Made by a program: the position numbers and the translations under genes. The notes under the pieces were generated by a model. That model worked only from the letters and a program-made list of their open reading frames with translations. It was not told where the DNA came from and did not search any database. This document shows positions 1-8,088 of a DNA stretch of 64,000 bases, in pieces (within the stretch, counting starts at the first letter, position 1; each line of letters starts with the position of its first letter). The DNA is from Leptolyngbyaceae cyanobacterium (GTDB lineage: Bacteria; Cyanobacteriota; Cyanobacteriia; Cyanobacteriales; Aerosakkonemataceae), in the NCBI GenBank assembly GCA_036703985.1, contig DATNQN010000104.1, forward strand, positions 16,871 to 80,870, in the 5' to 3' direction.

Positions 1-1
1 T

Positions 2-106
2 TACGTGCTCGAAAGCGGACGCGATCGCTTTTCCGGCCCTGGACTAGAATTATTAAATGACCCGAAAGTTGGAGAACTGTATTTGGGGGCAGGTAAAGCG
101 CATTAA
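2..106 (+). CDS. ABC transporter ATP-binding protein, C-terminal 34 residues (LivF/UrtE type)
   Basis: The window opens inside this gene; only the last 34 codons and the TAA stop are present. The fragment ends in GPGLELLNDPKVGELYLG followed by a short tail. This is the usual end of the LivF-type ATPase of branched-chain or neutral amino-acid (or urea) ABC importers, where a 'G.G.ELL.DP.V...YLG' segment closes the protein. Walker motifs lie outside the window, so the substrate cannot be judged. It is on the same strand as the following small gene but separated by about 200 bp that show no recognisable feature. Confidence 0.7.
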   Translation, partial: YVLESGRDRFSGPGLELLNDPKVGELYLGAGKAH

Positions 107-310
107 GAGGAGAATTCAGGAGTCAGAATCATAGGAATCATAAGATAGATTTTAAAAGAATACGATCGCCTAAATTTTTTTATGGATATAATTCAAATAA
201 ATATTTCAATTAGTCACGAATTTAGTCTTTGTAAATACAGAATTCTTATTGAAATACTCTAAAATTCCGGATTTTGGCTGCTGAATTCTTCTGAGTTGAA
301 GAATAAACTT

Positions 311-757
311 ATGAAAGTGGTAGAGCAAACTTTAACTTTACTAACGCTGCAAGAGCGTCCAATCGGAATTTGGCTCTTGAGTATTGGGACAGCAACGGTA
401 GGTTTGTTCATCTTTATATCTCAGAATCCACCGATAGATTGGTTTGGGATGTTTTGCATTATTGGTGCCAACTTAATGATGTTTACTTCTCCAGTCAAAA
501 CTTGCCGATTTGATAAACATCACAATCGAGTAACTTTCAAACAGAAAGGCTGGCTGGGAACCAAAATGATTAGCTGTCCGATTAACAATATTACTGGCAT
601 ACAAGTTGAATCCTTAAACTTAATGGGCATTCAGTTTTACAAACTGAGCCTTAGATTAGTGCAAGGAGAACATTTTTACTTAACACCAGTTCCCAGTACA
701 GACAGTCAACTCCTACAAAAGTTGGCTAGCTACATCCAACAATTCTTAAGAATTTGA
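311..757 (+). CDS. Small membrane protein with a PH-like C-terminal half, function unknown
   Basis: A protein of 148 residues. Two hydrophobic segments (about residues 18-36 and 44-60, with LLSIGTATVGLFIFI and IIGANLMMFTS) are followed by a soluble stretch rich in beta-strand pattern (CRFDKHHNRVTFKQKGWLG... ISCPINNITGIQVES). That layout resembles bacterial PH-like membrane proteins, but I do not recognise a named family. An in-frame TTG lies 15 bp upstream at 296; the ATG at 311 is preferred because a GAAG sits about 10 nt before it. It has no obvious operon partner; the downstream 150 bp are AT-rich and hold a short generic intergenic repeat (TCTGCGTTAATCTGC-type). Confidence 0.55.
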   Translation: MKVVEQTLTLLTLQERPIGIWLLSIGTATVGLFIFISQNPPIDWFGMFCIIGANLMMFTSPVKTCRFDKHHNRVTFKQKGWLGTKMISCPINNITGIQVESLNLMGIQFYKLSLRLVQGEHFYLTPVPSTDSQLLQKLASYIQQFLRI

Positions 758-914
758 AAAACTGGAAAAATCCCCCTCTAATCTGCGTTAATCTGCTTTA
801 ATTTGCGGTAAAAATTAATCTCTGATTCCCACAAATAATTTAGTGGCAATTATTGAAAAATTAAAAGAATAGAAGATAAACTAATCAATGCCGTAAATTC
901 ATACAATACTATTG

Positions 915-1148
915 TTAGGGCAAAGGCCATTCGCTCCGTTCTATCATAAATGGAGCTTTCTTGACCCCCGTTACAATCTTTAGATTTAACGGGAGATGAA
1001 TTGAGCGTAGCGAATCCATTTTAGCCAAGCGTTTAATATAACCCCGAATCACGACCGAGCCAGAAAAAACTTTGCTTTTTGCGTCAAGGCTAATTTGTCC
1101 AAACGCTTGCTCAGTCAGTCTAATTTTAATGCTTTTTTCTCTTGTCAT
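915..1148 (-). CDS. Small ribbon-helix-helix-like protein divergent from tnpB
   Basis: A 77-residue reading frame that starts MTREKSIKIRLTEQAF and continues with a helix-rich stretch ending in VIRGYIKRL. This pattern (basic beta-strand, then two helices) resembles ribbon-helix-helix or CopG-like small proteins that are often found divergent from tnpB in cyanobacteria. Its start lies 54 bp from the tnpB start, so the two would share a promoter region. The C-terminal part reads through the left hairpin of the element, and about its last 15 residues are encoded outside the presumed element end at 961, which suggests the original stop has been lost. It may be a relic rather than a working gene. 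Confidence 0.35.
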   Translation of the reverse strand: MTREKSIKIRLTEQAFGQISLDAKSKVFSGSVVIRGYIKRLAKMDSLRSIHLPLNLKIVTGVKKAPFMIERSEWPLP

Positions 1149-1202
1149 ATCAGTAGAAATGTAGTAAAGTTTAAAGATAGTGTAAAAACTTGCTTTGTAC
1201 TG

Positions 1203-2117
1203 ATGTTAAACGTTTTGAAGGTAAGAATTTATCCAAACAAAAAACAGGAAATAGCTCTAGCCAAAAGCTTTGGTTGCTCCCGTTTTGTGTGGAATTATTA
1301 CCTAAATAAAACTAACAATCAGTATCAAGAAACGGGGAAGAGAATGAGTTATTGCGATATGGCTCGCGACCTTACCCAACTTAAAAAACTCCCTGATACT
1401 GATGATTTAATAACCAATAAGCAAGGGAAGATATCAGCAATCGATCTTGGGTTAAACAGTTTAGTAACTGTGTTTGATGGGGAAAAATGTTATAAAGTAG
1501 ACCCAATCAAACTTACCAAAAAATACGCTAAACGATTGAAACGCAGGCAACAAGCTTTATCTAGAAAGATAAAAGGCTCCTTAAATAGCAAAAAGCAGGT
1601 GAAAAGAGTAGCTAAAGTCCATGAAAAGATAGCTAATACTAGACTTGATTTCCTTCACCAACTCTCAAGAAGGCTAGTTGACAAAAACCAAGTCATTGTA
1701 GCAGAAAACCTTTGTGTTAAAGGATTAGCACGAACCAAATTAGCCAAATCATTATTAGATGCTGGTTTGGGAATGTTGCTGAATTTTATAGGCTACAAGC
1801 TGAATAGAGAGGGAGGAAAACTTATTAAGGTTGACAGATTTTTCCCCAGTACAAAGCTTTGTAATTGCTGCAAATTTAAGAATGATTCATTAAATCTAAG
1901 CATTCGTGAATGGGTTTGTCCAAGTTGTCAAACTCACCATGATAGAGATGAAAATGCCGCAAAAAACGTAAGGGAAGAAGGGTTAAGAATACTGTCAACA
2001 AATACGGTAGGACATAACGTATTTCAAGCTTGTGGAGAGGATGTAAGACTTGTTGGTACTTTTACCAAAAAGCGTTTTTCTGTGAAACAAGAATCCCCGG
2101 TCACAGCGCCAGCTTGA
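1203..2117 (+). CDS. tnpB: TnpB-family RNA-guided nuclease homologue with an internal deletion
   Basis: A frame of 304 residues, against about 400 for the complete TnpB at 37.6 kb. The N-terminus (VRIYPNKKQEIALAKSFGCSRFVWN) is normal up to residue ~65. It then jumps directly to the RuvC start, IDLGLNSLVTV, with Asp at ~81; the missing ~105 residues correspond to most of the WED/REC nucleic-acid-binding half. Everything after is kept: Glu ~168 in AENL, a zinc finger (CNCC...CPSC) and the last RuvC Asp ~249 in HHDRDENAAKN. The frame stays open across the deletion. ATG at 1203 is preferred to an upstream in-frame start because family homology begins there. Without the recognition part it is unlikely to act as a guided nuclease. 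Confidence 0.8.
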   Translation: MLNVLKVRIYPNKKQEIALAKSFGCSRFVWNYYLNKTNNQYQETGKRMSYCDMARDLTQLKKLPDTDDLITNKQGKISAIDLGLNSLVTVFDGEKCYKVDPIKLTKKYAKRLKRRQQALSRKIKGSLNSKKQVKRVAKVHEKIANTRLDFLHQLSRRLVDKNQVIVAENLCVKGLARTKLAKSLLDAGLGMLLNFIGYKLNREGGKLIKVDRFFPSTKLCNCCKFKNDSLNLSIREWVCPSCQTHHDRDENAAKNVREEGLRILSTNTVGHNVFQACGEDVRLVGTFTKKRFSVKQESPVTAPA

Positions 2118-2131
2118 CGGGGGAGTGTCAA
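2091..2131 (+). ncRNA. Right-end hairpin, likely 3' end of an omega-RNA scaffold
   Basis: GAATCCCC at 2091-2098 pairs with GGGGA at 2120-2124. Inside this, after one mismatch, GTCA (2100-2103) pairs with TGAC (2115-2118), and GTGTCAA closes the element. The tnpB stop codon lies within the hairpin, as is normal for omega-RNAs that overlap the 3' end of tnpB. The same architecture ends the second TnpB element at 38767-38802. A guide would start at about 2132. That an RNA is made is inference from family knowledge. Confidence 0.45.
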
Positions 2132-2158
2132 TGAGTATTTATTCAACTCGACTAAAAA

Positions 2159-3334
2159 ATGTCAGATCAATTAACTAACCCAACAACTAAACCTAGCATT
2201 CCTCATTTCTCCTCTGGGCCTTGTGCAAAACCTCCAGGCTGGTCTGCAGCTAATCTTCAAAGTGCTTGTGTAGGTCGTTCCCATCGTTCTGAAGATGGTA
2301 AAGTGAGAATAGCAGAAGTTATAGAGCGCTCTAAGCAAATTTTAGGCGTTCCGGCTGATTATCGTTTAGGCATCGTTCCCGCTTCCGATACCGGTGCCGT
2401 CGAGATGGCATTGTGGTCGCTACTCGGACAAAGACCCGTGGATATCCTGGCATGGGAAAGTTTTGGCCAGGAATGGGTAAAAGATGTAGTAGATGAATTA
2501 AAGTTACCCGACCTTCGCTTGATGAAAGCGCCTTATGGCAGTTTGCCGGATTTAAGTCAAGTGGATTTCAGTCATGATGTAGTGTTTTTGTGGAACGGAA
2601 CGACTTCCGGCGTGAGAGTTCCCAACGGTGATTGGATAGACGACAATCGTCAAGGACTGACGATTTGCGATGCGACTTCGGCTGTTTTTGCAATGGATAT
2701 TCCCTGGCAGAAAATAGATGTGCTGACTTACTCTTGGCAAAAAGTGTTGGGTGGGGAAGCACAACATGGAGTCATCGTGCTTTCTCCTCGTGCTGTTGAA
2801 AGACTGGAAACCTATGAACCAGCTTGGCCCATCCCCAAAATCTTTCGCTTATCTCAAAAAGGTAAGTTGATCGAGGGTATTTTTAAAGGGGATACGATCA
2901 ATACGCCATCGATGTTGTGCGTGGAAGATGCGCTGTATGGATTGAAGTGGGCGGAAAGTGTGGGCGGACTATCTGGTTTAATTGGTCGTAGTGAGGCTAA
3001 TCTAAATACGATCGCAAAATGGGTAGCACAAAGCAATTGGGCAGATTTCTTGGCCGAAAAACCAGAAACTCGCTCTTGTACCTCGATTTGCTTGAAAATC
3101 GTCGATACTGCCTTTACCAGCCTCTCTCCCGAAGACCAAGCCAAATTTGCCAAGAAATTAGCTAAACTGCTGGAGAAACAGCAAGTCGCTTATGATATTG
3201 CACCTTATCGCGCTGCACCTCCGGGATTGCGAATTTGGGGAGGTGCAACGGTAGAAACTTCTGATATAGAAGCGCTACTTCCTTGGCTGGATTGGGCATA
3301 CGCTACTGTAAAAAGCGAGCTTGTGCCTGCATAA
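2159..3334 (+). CDS. serC: Phosphoserine transaminase
   Basis: A pyridoxal-phosphate aminotransferase of 391 residues that converts 3-phosphohydroxypyruvate to O-phosphoserine in serine synthesis, in the cytoplasm. The N-terminal [12 protein letters not shown], the GRSHRS segment and the [17 protein letters not shown] loop match the Methanosarcina/alphaproteobacterial-type SerC subfamily rather than the E. coli type. The PLP lysine is in [14 protein letters not shown] at about residue 196. Length is normal. It starts at ATG 2159 directly after the TnpB element (28 bp from the element end), so its original upstream region may have been displaced by that insertion. Serine is the carbon donor for cysteine, which fits the cysK gene at 13.5 kb. 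Confidence 0.88.
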   Translation: MSDQLTNPTTKPSIPHFSSGPCAKPPGWSAANLQSACVGRSHRSEDGKVRIAEVIERSKQILGVPADYRLGIVPASDTGAVEMALWSLLGQRPVDILAWESFGQEWVKDVVDELKLPDLRLMKAPYGSLPDLSQVDFSHDVVFLWNGTTSGVRVPNGDWIDDNRQGLTICDATSAVFAMDIPWQKIDVLTYSWQKVLGGEAQHGVIVLSPRAVERLETYEPAWPIPKIFRLSQKGKLIEGIFKGDTINTPSMLCVEDALYGLKWAESVGGLSGLIGRSEANLNTIAKWVAQSNWADFLAEKPETRSCTSICLKIVDTAFTSLSPEDQAKFAKKLAKLLEKQQVAYDIAPYRAAPPGLRIWGGATVETSDIEALLPWLDWAYATVKSELVPA

Positions 3335-3376
3335 ATTAAAGGATGAAGTAATATCATCTCCAGTGGCATCGTTAGT

Positions 3377-3452
3377 GTATCGTAGGGGCGGGTTTAGCGC
3401 ACAATTCTGGTATCAAACACCACTTTTTCGTTAAAACCCGCCCTTACACAAA
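3377..3452. repeat. Hairpin repeat between convergent genes
   Basis: GTAGGGGCGGGTTT and AAACCCGCCCTTACAC form an imperfect inverted repeat around a ~35-nt loop. It lies between the 3' ends of serC and the exoprotein gene, where it could stop transcription from both sides. The GTAGGGGCGGGTTT sequence is a common dispersed repeat in filamentous cyanobacteria. Confidence 0.55.
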
Positions 3453-3491
3453 ATATATGCAACCGGACATGATATAAAACGAATCAAATAA

Positions 3492-6400
3492 TTAACATTG
3501 ATGAGTTCCTAATCCTGTAGCAAATGCAGTCACTCTAGATGCTTGTGCTACTAATGTTATTTGGCCTTTCTCATTTACTGTCCAACCTTGGGCTTCGACA
3601 ATTTCAGGGGTTTGCCGAGTATGAGGGGAACTAGGTAAACTAGATGTGCTAGAGCGATTTGGTTGAGTAGATTGAGAGATTGCGATCGGTCTTAAATCCA
3701 TCCAAGTTGCTTCATCGCTAATGGTTTCATCAGGAGTAGGTGGCAAACCGCCCCTTCCCGTAACGGTAAAACGGCTTTGTTCGTTTCCCCTGGCGCGACA
3801 ACTAGAAGTAACCAGCGCCGTCGCATCTACCAGATTTTCTGATAATTCCACTAAACCAGCACCCGGATTGATATCTGGGGTATTAACCGCCACCGTGCCA
3901 CTTAAAGAAGCATCTTTACCAGTAGCGGTGATATCGCTGCTAGGCAAACGGGAGGGAGCGAGCAATGCCGGAACATCGGTTTCGAGTAGGCGAATTAATT
4001 CATCTCTAGTGCGGACTTGTGCGCCAAAAATAGCTTGAGAATTGATAATAACAGTACCACCTTGAGCGTTGACAGAATTGGCACTGATGTCGCTATTATC
4101 CAGTGCAGCGAGGGTATTGGTATTAATATTGATGTTGCCGCCTGTTGCAGTATCAGTAGCGTTGGTGTTAATTTGACTGCCTCGACGTAATATTAGGGAT
4201 TGGGAATCTATATTAATATTCCCTTGATTCCCGGCTGCTGTTGTTGCGTCGAGTTTGCCATTATTATCAAGCACTATAGAGTCAGCGGTCACGTTCAAGT
4301 TACCTGCTTTCCCCAAACCTGTATTACTTGCAGAGACGCCTGCCCCATCCCTAACGATTAATCGTCCAGTATTAATTCTTAATGAACCAGCCGCGCCATC
4401 CCCCTCACTGAGTGCATTCAATCTGCTGGGGAAAACCTCCCCATCTTCTCTGACTCTAATTCCAGCCAATTCCACTAAGTCAGCGATGATGGTTAAGTTC
4501 CCTGCATTACCTGTACCAGAAGTAGAAGCGGATATTCCTGCCCCATCTCGGACAATTAACTCTCCAGTTTTAACAGTCAAGTCTCGTGCATCACCAGCAG
4601 CGAGGGCACTTGTTGTTAAGCGCGTGTTACCGCTCAATTGTACAGATTTAGAAGCATCTACTGTAATGCTTCCCCCTGATGCTGAAGAATAAGTAAAAGC
4701 GGCTATGGAAGAATCATCATTCAGCTGCAACCGTCCCGTTTCAATCCTAATAGTTCCCCCATTCCCAATTCTGGGAACTTCTTCCATTAAACCGGGAACT
4801 TCTTCCAATAAGAAACTAGAAGCTTCTATTCTGCTATCACCGCTCAATTCCACTACATTTGCTCGCACCAAAATATTGCCAGCGTTACCATCTCCAGTAG
4901 TGCCAGCAGAAATTGTACTATATCCTGTCATGGTCAAGCGTTCGGTTTCTAAAGTTAGACTGCCACCCTCGCCCTTGGCGCTAGGAAAAACTGATGTAGT
5001 TAAACCAGTTACATTGTCAATTGAACCTCCAATCAGTTCAACCGCATCTTTTGCTCGAATCTCAATACTGCCAGCATTACCCAAACCATTCGTAGCAGCA
5101 GCCACCAACCCTCCATCGCGAATGCTTAACATCGGAGTTTCGATATTTATCCTGCCGCCTTGTGCATTAGTGGTTTGGCCTGATACAACTGCCTCAACCA
5201 TACTGGGCAGACCATCGTCTTTGGCAACTCCAACAACTTCCATACGCTCATTGGCTCGTACTTGAATACTGCCAGCATTTCCTTTTCCCAATATTCCACT
5301 GCCTAGTCTTCCACCATCACTTAGTCTGAGTATGTTGGTGTCAATTTCTATTGACCCACCTTGTCCATCCCCATCGCTCAACACACTTGTAGAAATTTCA
5401 CTAGATGACCTTATTCGGAAGTCTCCAAAGGTAATAACCCGGCTGGCTTCTACAATTTCTACAAAATCTGCTTTTACCTGAATATCTCCGCCTTGGCCTT
5501 TACCATATAACTGAGCGGAGACTTGTCCCCCATTCCGAATACTTAACATCGGAGTGTTAATAATAATATTGCCTCCCTTACCAACCGCATCGGAGCCAAC
5601 ATCCGAACTGATGTTGCTAGAAAGTCCACCTAGAAAAAAATCAGGCCCTTCACCCACTACTTCTACTAGCTCGGTAGCCCGAATTAAGAGATTGCCTGCA
5701 TCTGCTTGACCATCTATTGACGTAGAAACTTCGCCTCCATCGCGGATGCTCAACTTCCCTGTCTCAATTATTAAATTGCCTCCTGTTACCCTCAAGCCTT
5801 CTTCTCCGTTAAGGACTTTAGTGGATAGTGTTGACTGCGGGAACCCTATAGGGCCTGTACCTAATACTTCTACGGAGTCTGTAGCCTGTACTAGTAAATT
5901 TCCTCCGTATGTGGATATTTCTGCTCCGTTCTCAAGGCTCAATTTCCTAGTTTGAATCGTTAAATCTCCTGCTTTTCCAATACCGAATGCTCGACTGAAC
6001 AATCCCCCTGGATTGCCTTTTGGTTTGGTTCCACTTACTTCTACTGCTTCAGTTGCATTGACAAACAAATTGCCGCCTTGACCCGTGCCACCAGTGTAAG
6101 TTGAAACTGATGCTCCATCTCTCACAACTAACCGTCCGGTGTTAATGGTCAAGCTTCCTGCTGCACCACTGACAAAAGTTTCTGCTTCTAAGCCACTAGG
6201 ATATCCAGTATCTACCGAAGTGCCAATCAGTTCTACAAACTCTAACGCCTTGACTATCAGATTACCCCCTGTGCCTTGATTGATAGTACTGGCTGTGATT
6301 CTCGAACCTTCGACAAGACTTAAAGCAAGAGCTTGAATGGATACAGTCCCACCATTTTGACTGCCCAATGTATCTGCCAATATTCTTGATTCACCACTCA

Positions 6401-7307
6401 GGGCTACTCGTCCTCCTTGGACTTGAATATCGCCCCCACCTTCACCGCTGGCAATCATTGTTGCTAGTTGAGAAAGTTGAACATTGCCAAAAGCGGGAAT
6501 ATTTGCATATCCTAATGCCCAGCCTTGCTCAGTAAGGTTTAGACTGACTACACCAGCATCAGCAACGCTACCTATTTCAATCCGTCCAGATGGTGCTTTC
6601 AATATGCCGCCTTCTAAAGCCATGTTACCACCTACTAAGGCGAGGGTTCTTCCTGGCTGTACTCCTAAACCTACGGGGCTGTTGAGCCATTCTTGTTGTA
6701 ATTGAATGTTTCTAGCTGCTTGTTGGGCTATGGTTTCCCCATCTACAGGTCTAGGTAAAGGCAGCCCTTGTCCTTGTACGGTAAGACTTCCGGGATTAGT
6801 TGAATATTGCAAGCCAACCGGAACGTTAATTGTCAGTAAAGATGTATTTTGATTTGGTGTTGTATTAAACTCTGTACCATCAGCAAACCTAATTCCACTA
6901 GCGGTACTCGCTAAAAACGAACCACCGATATTCAATTGTGCATTGGCACCAAAAACAATCCCATTGGGATTCAGAAAAAACAAATTTGCCGTGCCGTTGG
7001 CTTTAATTAATCCATCAATATTAGAAATCGAACTACCAGTTACCCTAGTAAAAATATTGTTTATATCTACTGCATTGTTGAAGAAAGCTTCGCTACCAGT
7101 GGGAATGGAAAATTCTTGAAAGCTATGAAATAGATTGCTCCCTGCTTTTGTTCCTCCCTCAATTAAATTAATATTTCCTTGTGGGGTGACGATCGAATTC
7201 ACGGGCAACGTGCCATCGGGAACGATTTGGGCTGTCGTAACAATGGGAAATAAGCAAAAGAGTGAAGCAATCCCTAGTATGGAACTGGAAACGAGGTAGG
7301 TTTTCAT
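3492..7307 (-). CDS. Two-partner-secretion exoprotein (TpsA, filamentous haemagglutinin N-terminal domain)
   Basis: A secreted protein of 1271 residues. A signal peptide (MKTYLVSSSILGIASLFC...TTAQ) is followed by the TPS or haemagglutinin domain: the NSIVTPQGN motif near residue 35, the FHSFQEFSIPTG segment, and NPNGIVFG, which caps the beta-helix. The body is about a dozen ~60-residue repeats of the type 'G.L.I.T..L.I.DGG.VS..T.G.G.AGNL.V.A...VEL.G', expected to form a long parallel beta-helix. The C-terminus has SSCRARGNEQSRFTVTGRGGLPPTPDE, the typical ending of cyanobacterial TpsA proteins. An in-frame TTG 21 bp upstream (7328) is possible, but ATG 7307 begins the signal peptide directly. 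No TpsB/ShlB transporter gene is in the window, so its pore must be encoded elsewhere. Confidence 0.88.
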   Translation of the reverse strand: MKTYLVSSSILGIASLFCLFPIVTTAQIVPDGTLPVNSIVTPQGNINLIEGGTKAGSNLFHSFQEFSIPTGSEAFFNNAVDINNIFTRVTGSSISNIDGLIKANGTANLFFLNPNGIVFGANAQLNIGGSFLASTASGIRFADGTEFNTTPNQNTSLLTINVPVGLQYSTNPGSLTVQGQGLPLPRPVDGETIAQQAARNIQLQQEWLNSPVGLGVQPGRTLALVGGNMALEGGILKAPSGRIEIGSVADAGVVSLNLTEQGWALGYANIPAFGNVQLSQLATMIASGEGGGDIQVQGGRVALSGESRILADTLGSQNGGTVSIQALALSLVEGSRITASTINQGTGGNLIVKALEFVELIGTSVDTGYPSGLEAETFVSGAAGSLTINTGRLVVRDGASVSTYTGGTGQGGNLFVNATEAVEVSGTKPKGNPGGLFSRAFGIGKAGDLTIQTRKLSLENGAEISTYGGNLLVQATDSVEVLGTGPIGFPQSTLSTKVLNGEEGLRVTGGNLIIETGKLSIRDGGEVSTSIDGQADAGNLLIRATELVEVVGEGPDFFLGGLSSNISSDVGSDAVGKGGNIIINTPMLSIRNGGQVSAQLYGKGQGGDIQVKADFVEIVEASRVITFGDFRIRSSSEISTSVLSDGDGQGGSIEIDTNILRLSDGGRLGSGILGKGNAGSIQVRANERMEVVGVAKDDGLPSMVEAVVSGQTTNAQGGRINIETPMLSIRDGGLVAAATNGLGNAGSIEIRAKDAVELIGGSIDNVTGLTTSVFPSAKGEGGSLTLETERLTMTGYSTISAGTTGDGNAGNILVRANVVELSGDSRIEASSFLLEEVPGLMEEVPRIGNGGTIRIETGRLQLNDDSSIAAFTYSSASGGSITVDASKSVQLSGNTRLTTSALAAGDARDLTVKTGELIVRDGAGISASTSGTGNAGNLTIIADLVELAGIRVREDGEVFPSRLNALSEGDGAAGSLRINTGRLIVRDGAGVSASNTGLGKAGNLNVTADSIVLDNNGKLDATTAAGNQGNINIDSQSLILRRGSQINTNATDTATGGNININTNTLAALDNSDISANSVNAQGGTVIINSQAIFGAQVRTRDELIRLLETDVPALLAPSRLPSSDITATGKDASLSGTVAVNTPDINPGAGLVELSENLVDATALVTSSCRARGNEQSRFTVTGRGGLPPTPDETISDEATWMDLRPIAISQSTQPNRSSTSSLPSSPHTRQTPEIVEAQGWTVNEKGQITLVAQASRVTAFATGLGTHQC

Positions 7308-7533
7308 TAACACCCAGATATTTTCCAAATAAATCGCAATTATGGAGGTTTTTCATCCATAAGTCCAAAATAGCCAAGCTTTTATCAGAGTGACAATCGA
7401 ACGTAGGATACTGGTTTTCTTTGATCTAATTCTGGTAATATTAATTGTTTATCTTTAATAGCTATTAGTTTTGTTGAAATGCCCCACTATATCCCTCATA
7501 GAAAAATAGGAGAGGGGAAAATCTAAAATCAAT

Positions 7534-7995
7534 ATGATCGAACTGGAATCCCATCATTTACTAGCTATTCGCACTCATGCTGAAAGCACTTATCCTGATG
7601 AGTGTTGCGGTATCATCGTGGGACATTTAAGTGATGATGGCAAAAGGGTGGTAGAAATTTGGCCAATGGAAAATGCTTGGAATGAAGAGACGGCGAGGGA
7701 ATTACCGGAGGGGGGAGGGGTAACGAGTCGAGAAAGTCGATATGCGATCGCACCTAGAGATATGCTAAATGCACAGAAGCAAGCACGCGATCGCAATTTG
7801 GATATTATTGGCATATATCATTCTCACCCAGATCATCCAGCGATACCTTCCGAGATGGATCGCGCGATCGCATGGCCAGTGTATTCTTATATCATCGTCT
7901 CCGTACCCCAAGGAAAAGCTGGCGAATTGCGTAGCTGGTGCCTCGATGACAATCACCAATTTCAGCCAGAGGAAGTTATTGCTTTTTCTGAATAA
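7534..7995 (+). CDS. M67-family JAMM metallopeptidase
   Basis: A 153-residue single-domain zinc peptidase of the Mov34/MPN/PAD-1 class. The JAMM signature is complete: Glu23 in DECCGII, then HSHP with His96 and His98, followed by Ser106 and Asp109 in AIPSEMDRA. Prokaryotic stand-alone JAMM proteins of this type (Mec+ in actinobacteria) release amino acids or sulfur from ubiquitin-like sulfur carrier proteins. The next gene downstream, 93 bp away on the same strand, encodes an E1-like MoeZ enzyme with a rhodanese domain, which supports a role in sulfur-carrier processing for cysteine, thiamine or molybdopterin synthesis. No ThiS/MoaD-like carrier gene is visible nearby. The assignment to this family is firm; the substrate is inferred. 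Confidence 0.85.
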   Translation: MIELESHHLLAIRTHAESTYPDECCGIIVGHLSDDGKRVVEIWPMENAWNEETARELPEGGGVTSRESRYAIAPRDMLNAQKQARDRNLDIIGIYHSHPDHPAIPSEMDRAIAWPVYSYIIVSVPQGKAGELRSWCLDDNHQFQPEEVIAFSE

Positions 7996-8088
7996 TTAAA
8001 CAAATTGTAAAAACCGCTAAGGCACGAAGGGCGCGAAGGTAATTTTTAAAGGTAAAATATTAGATCCGCTTTTCCCTATCAGATTGCC

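Larger units (their letters stand above)
961..2131. mobile_element. IS605-like unit bounded by inverted hairpin ends
   Basis: The unit starts with TTGACCCCCG and a hairpin (CCCGTTA pairing with TAACGGG) at 961-993. It ends with a second hairpin (TCCCC...GGGGA) and GTGTCAA at 2091-2131. Reverse-complemented, the right end reads TTGACACTCCCCCG, so the two ends are inverted relatives of each other, and both resemble the right end of IS200/IS605 elements carrying TnpB. Between them lie a short gene pointing left and a deleted tnpB pointing right. No TnpA (HUH, Tyr) gene is present, so mobility would need to be supplied in trans. The exact borders are inferred. Confidence 0.5.

Noticed and set aside
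3721..6705. Several long plus-strand frames inside the exoprotein gene
   Set aside because: They are mirror frames of the repeat-rich TpsA gene with low-complexity Pro/Ser/Leu composition and no start signals.
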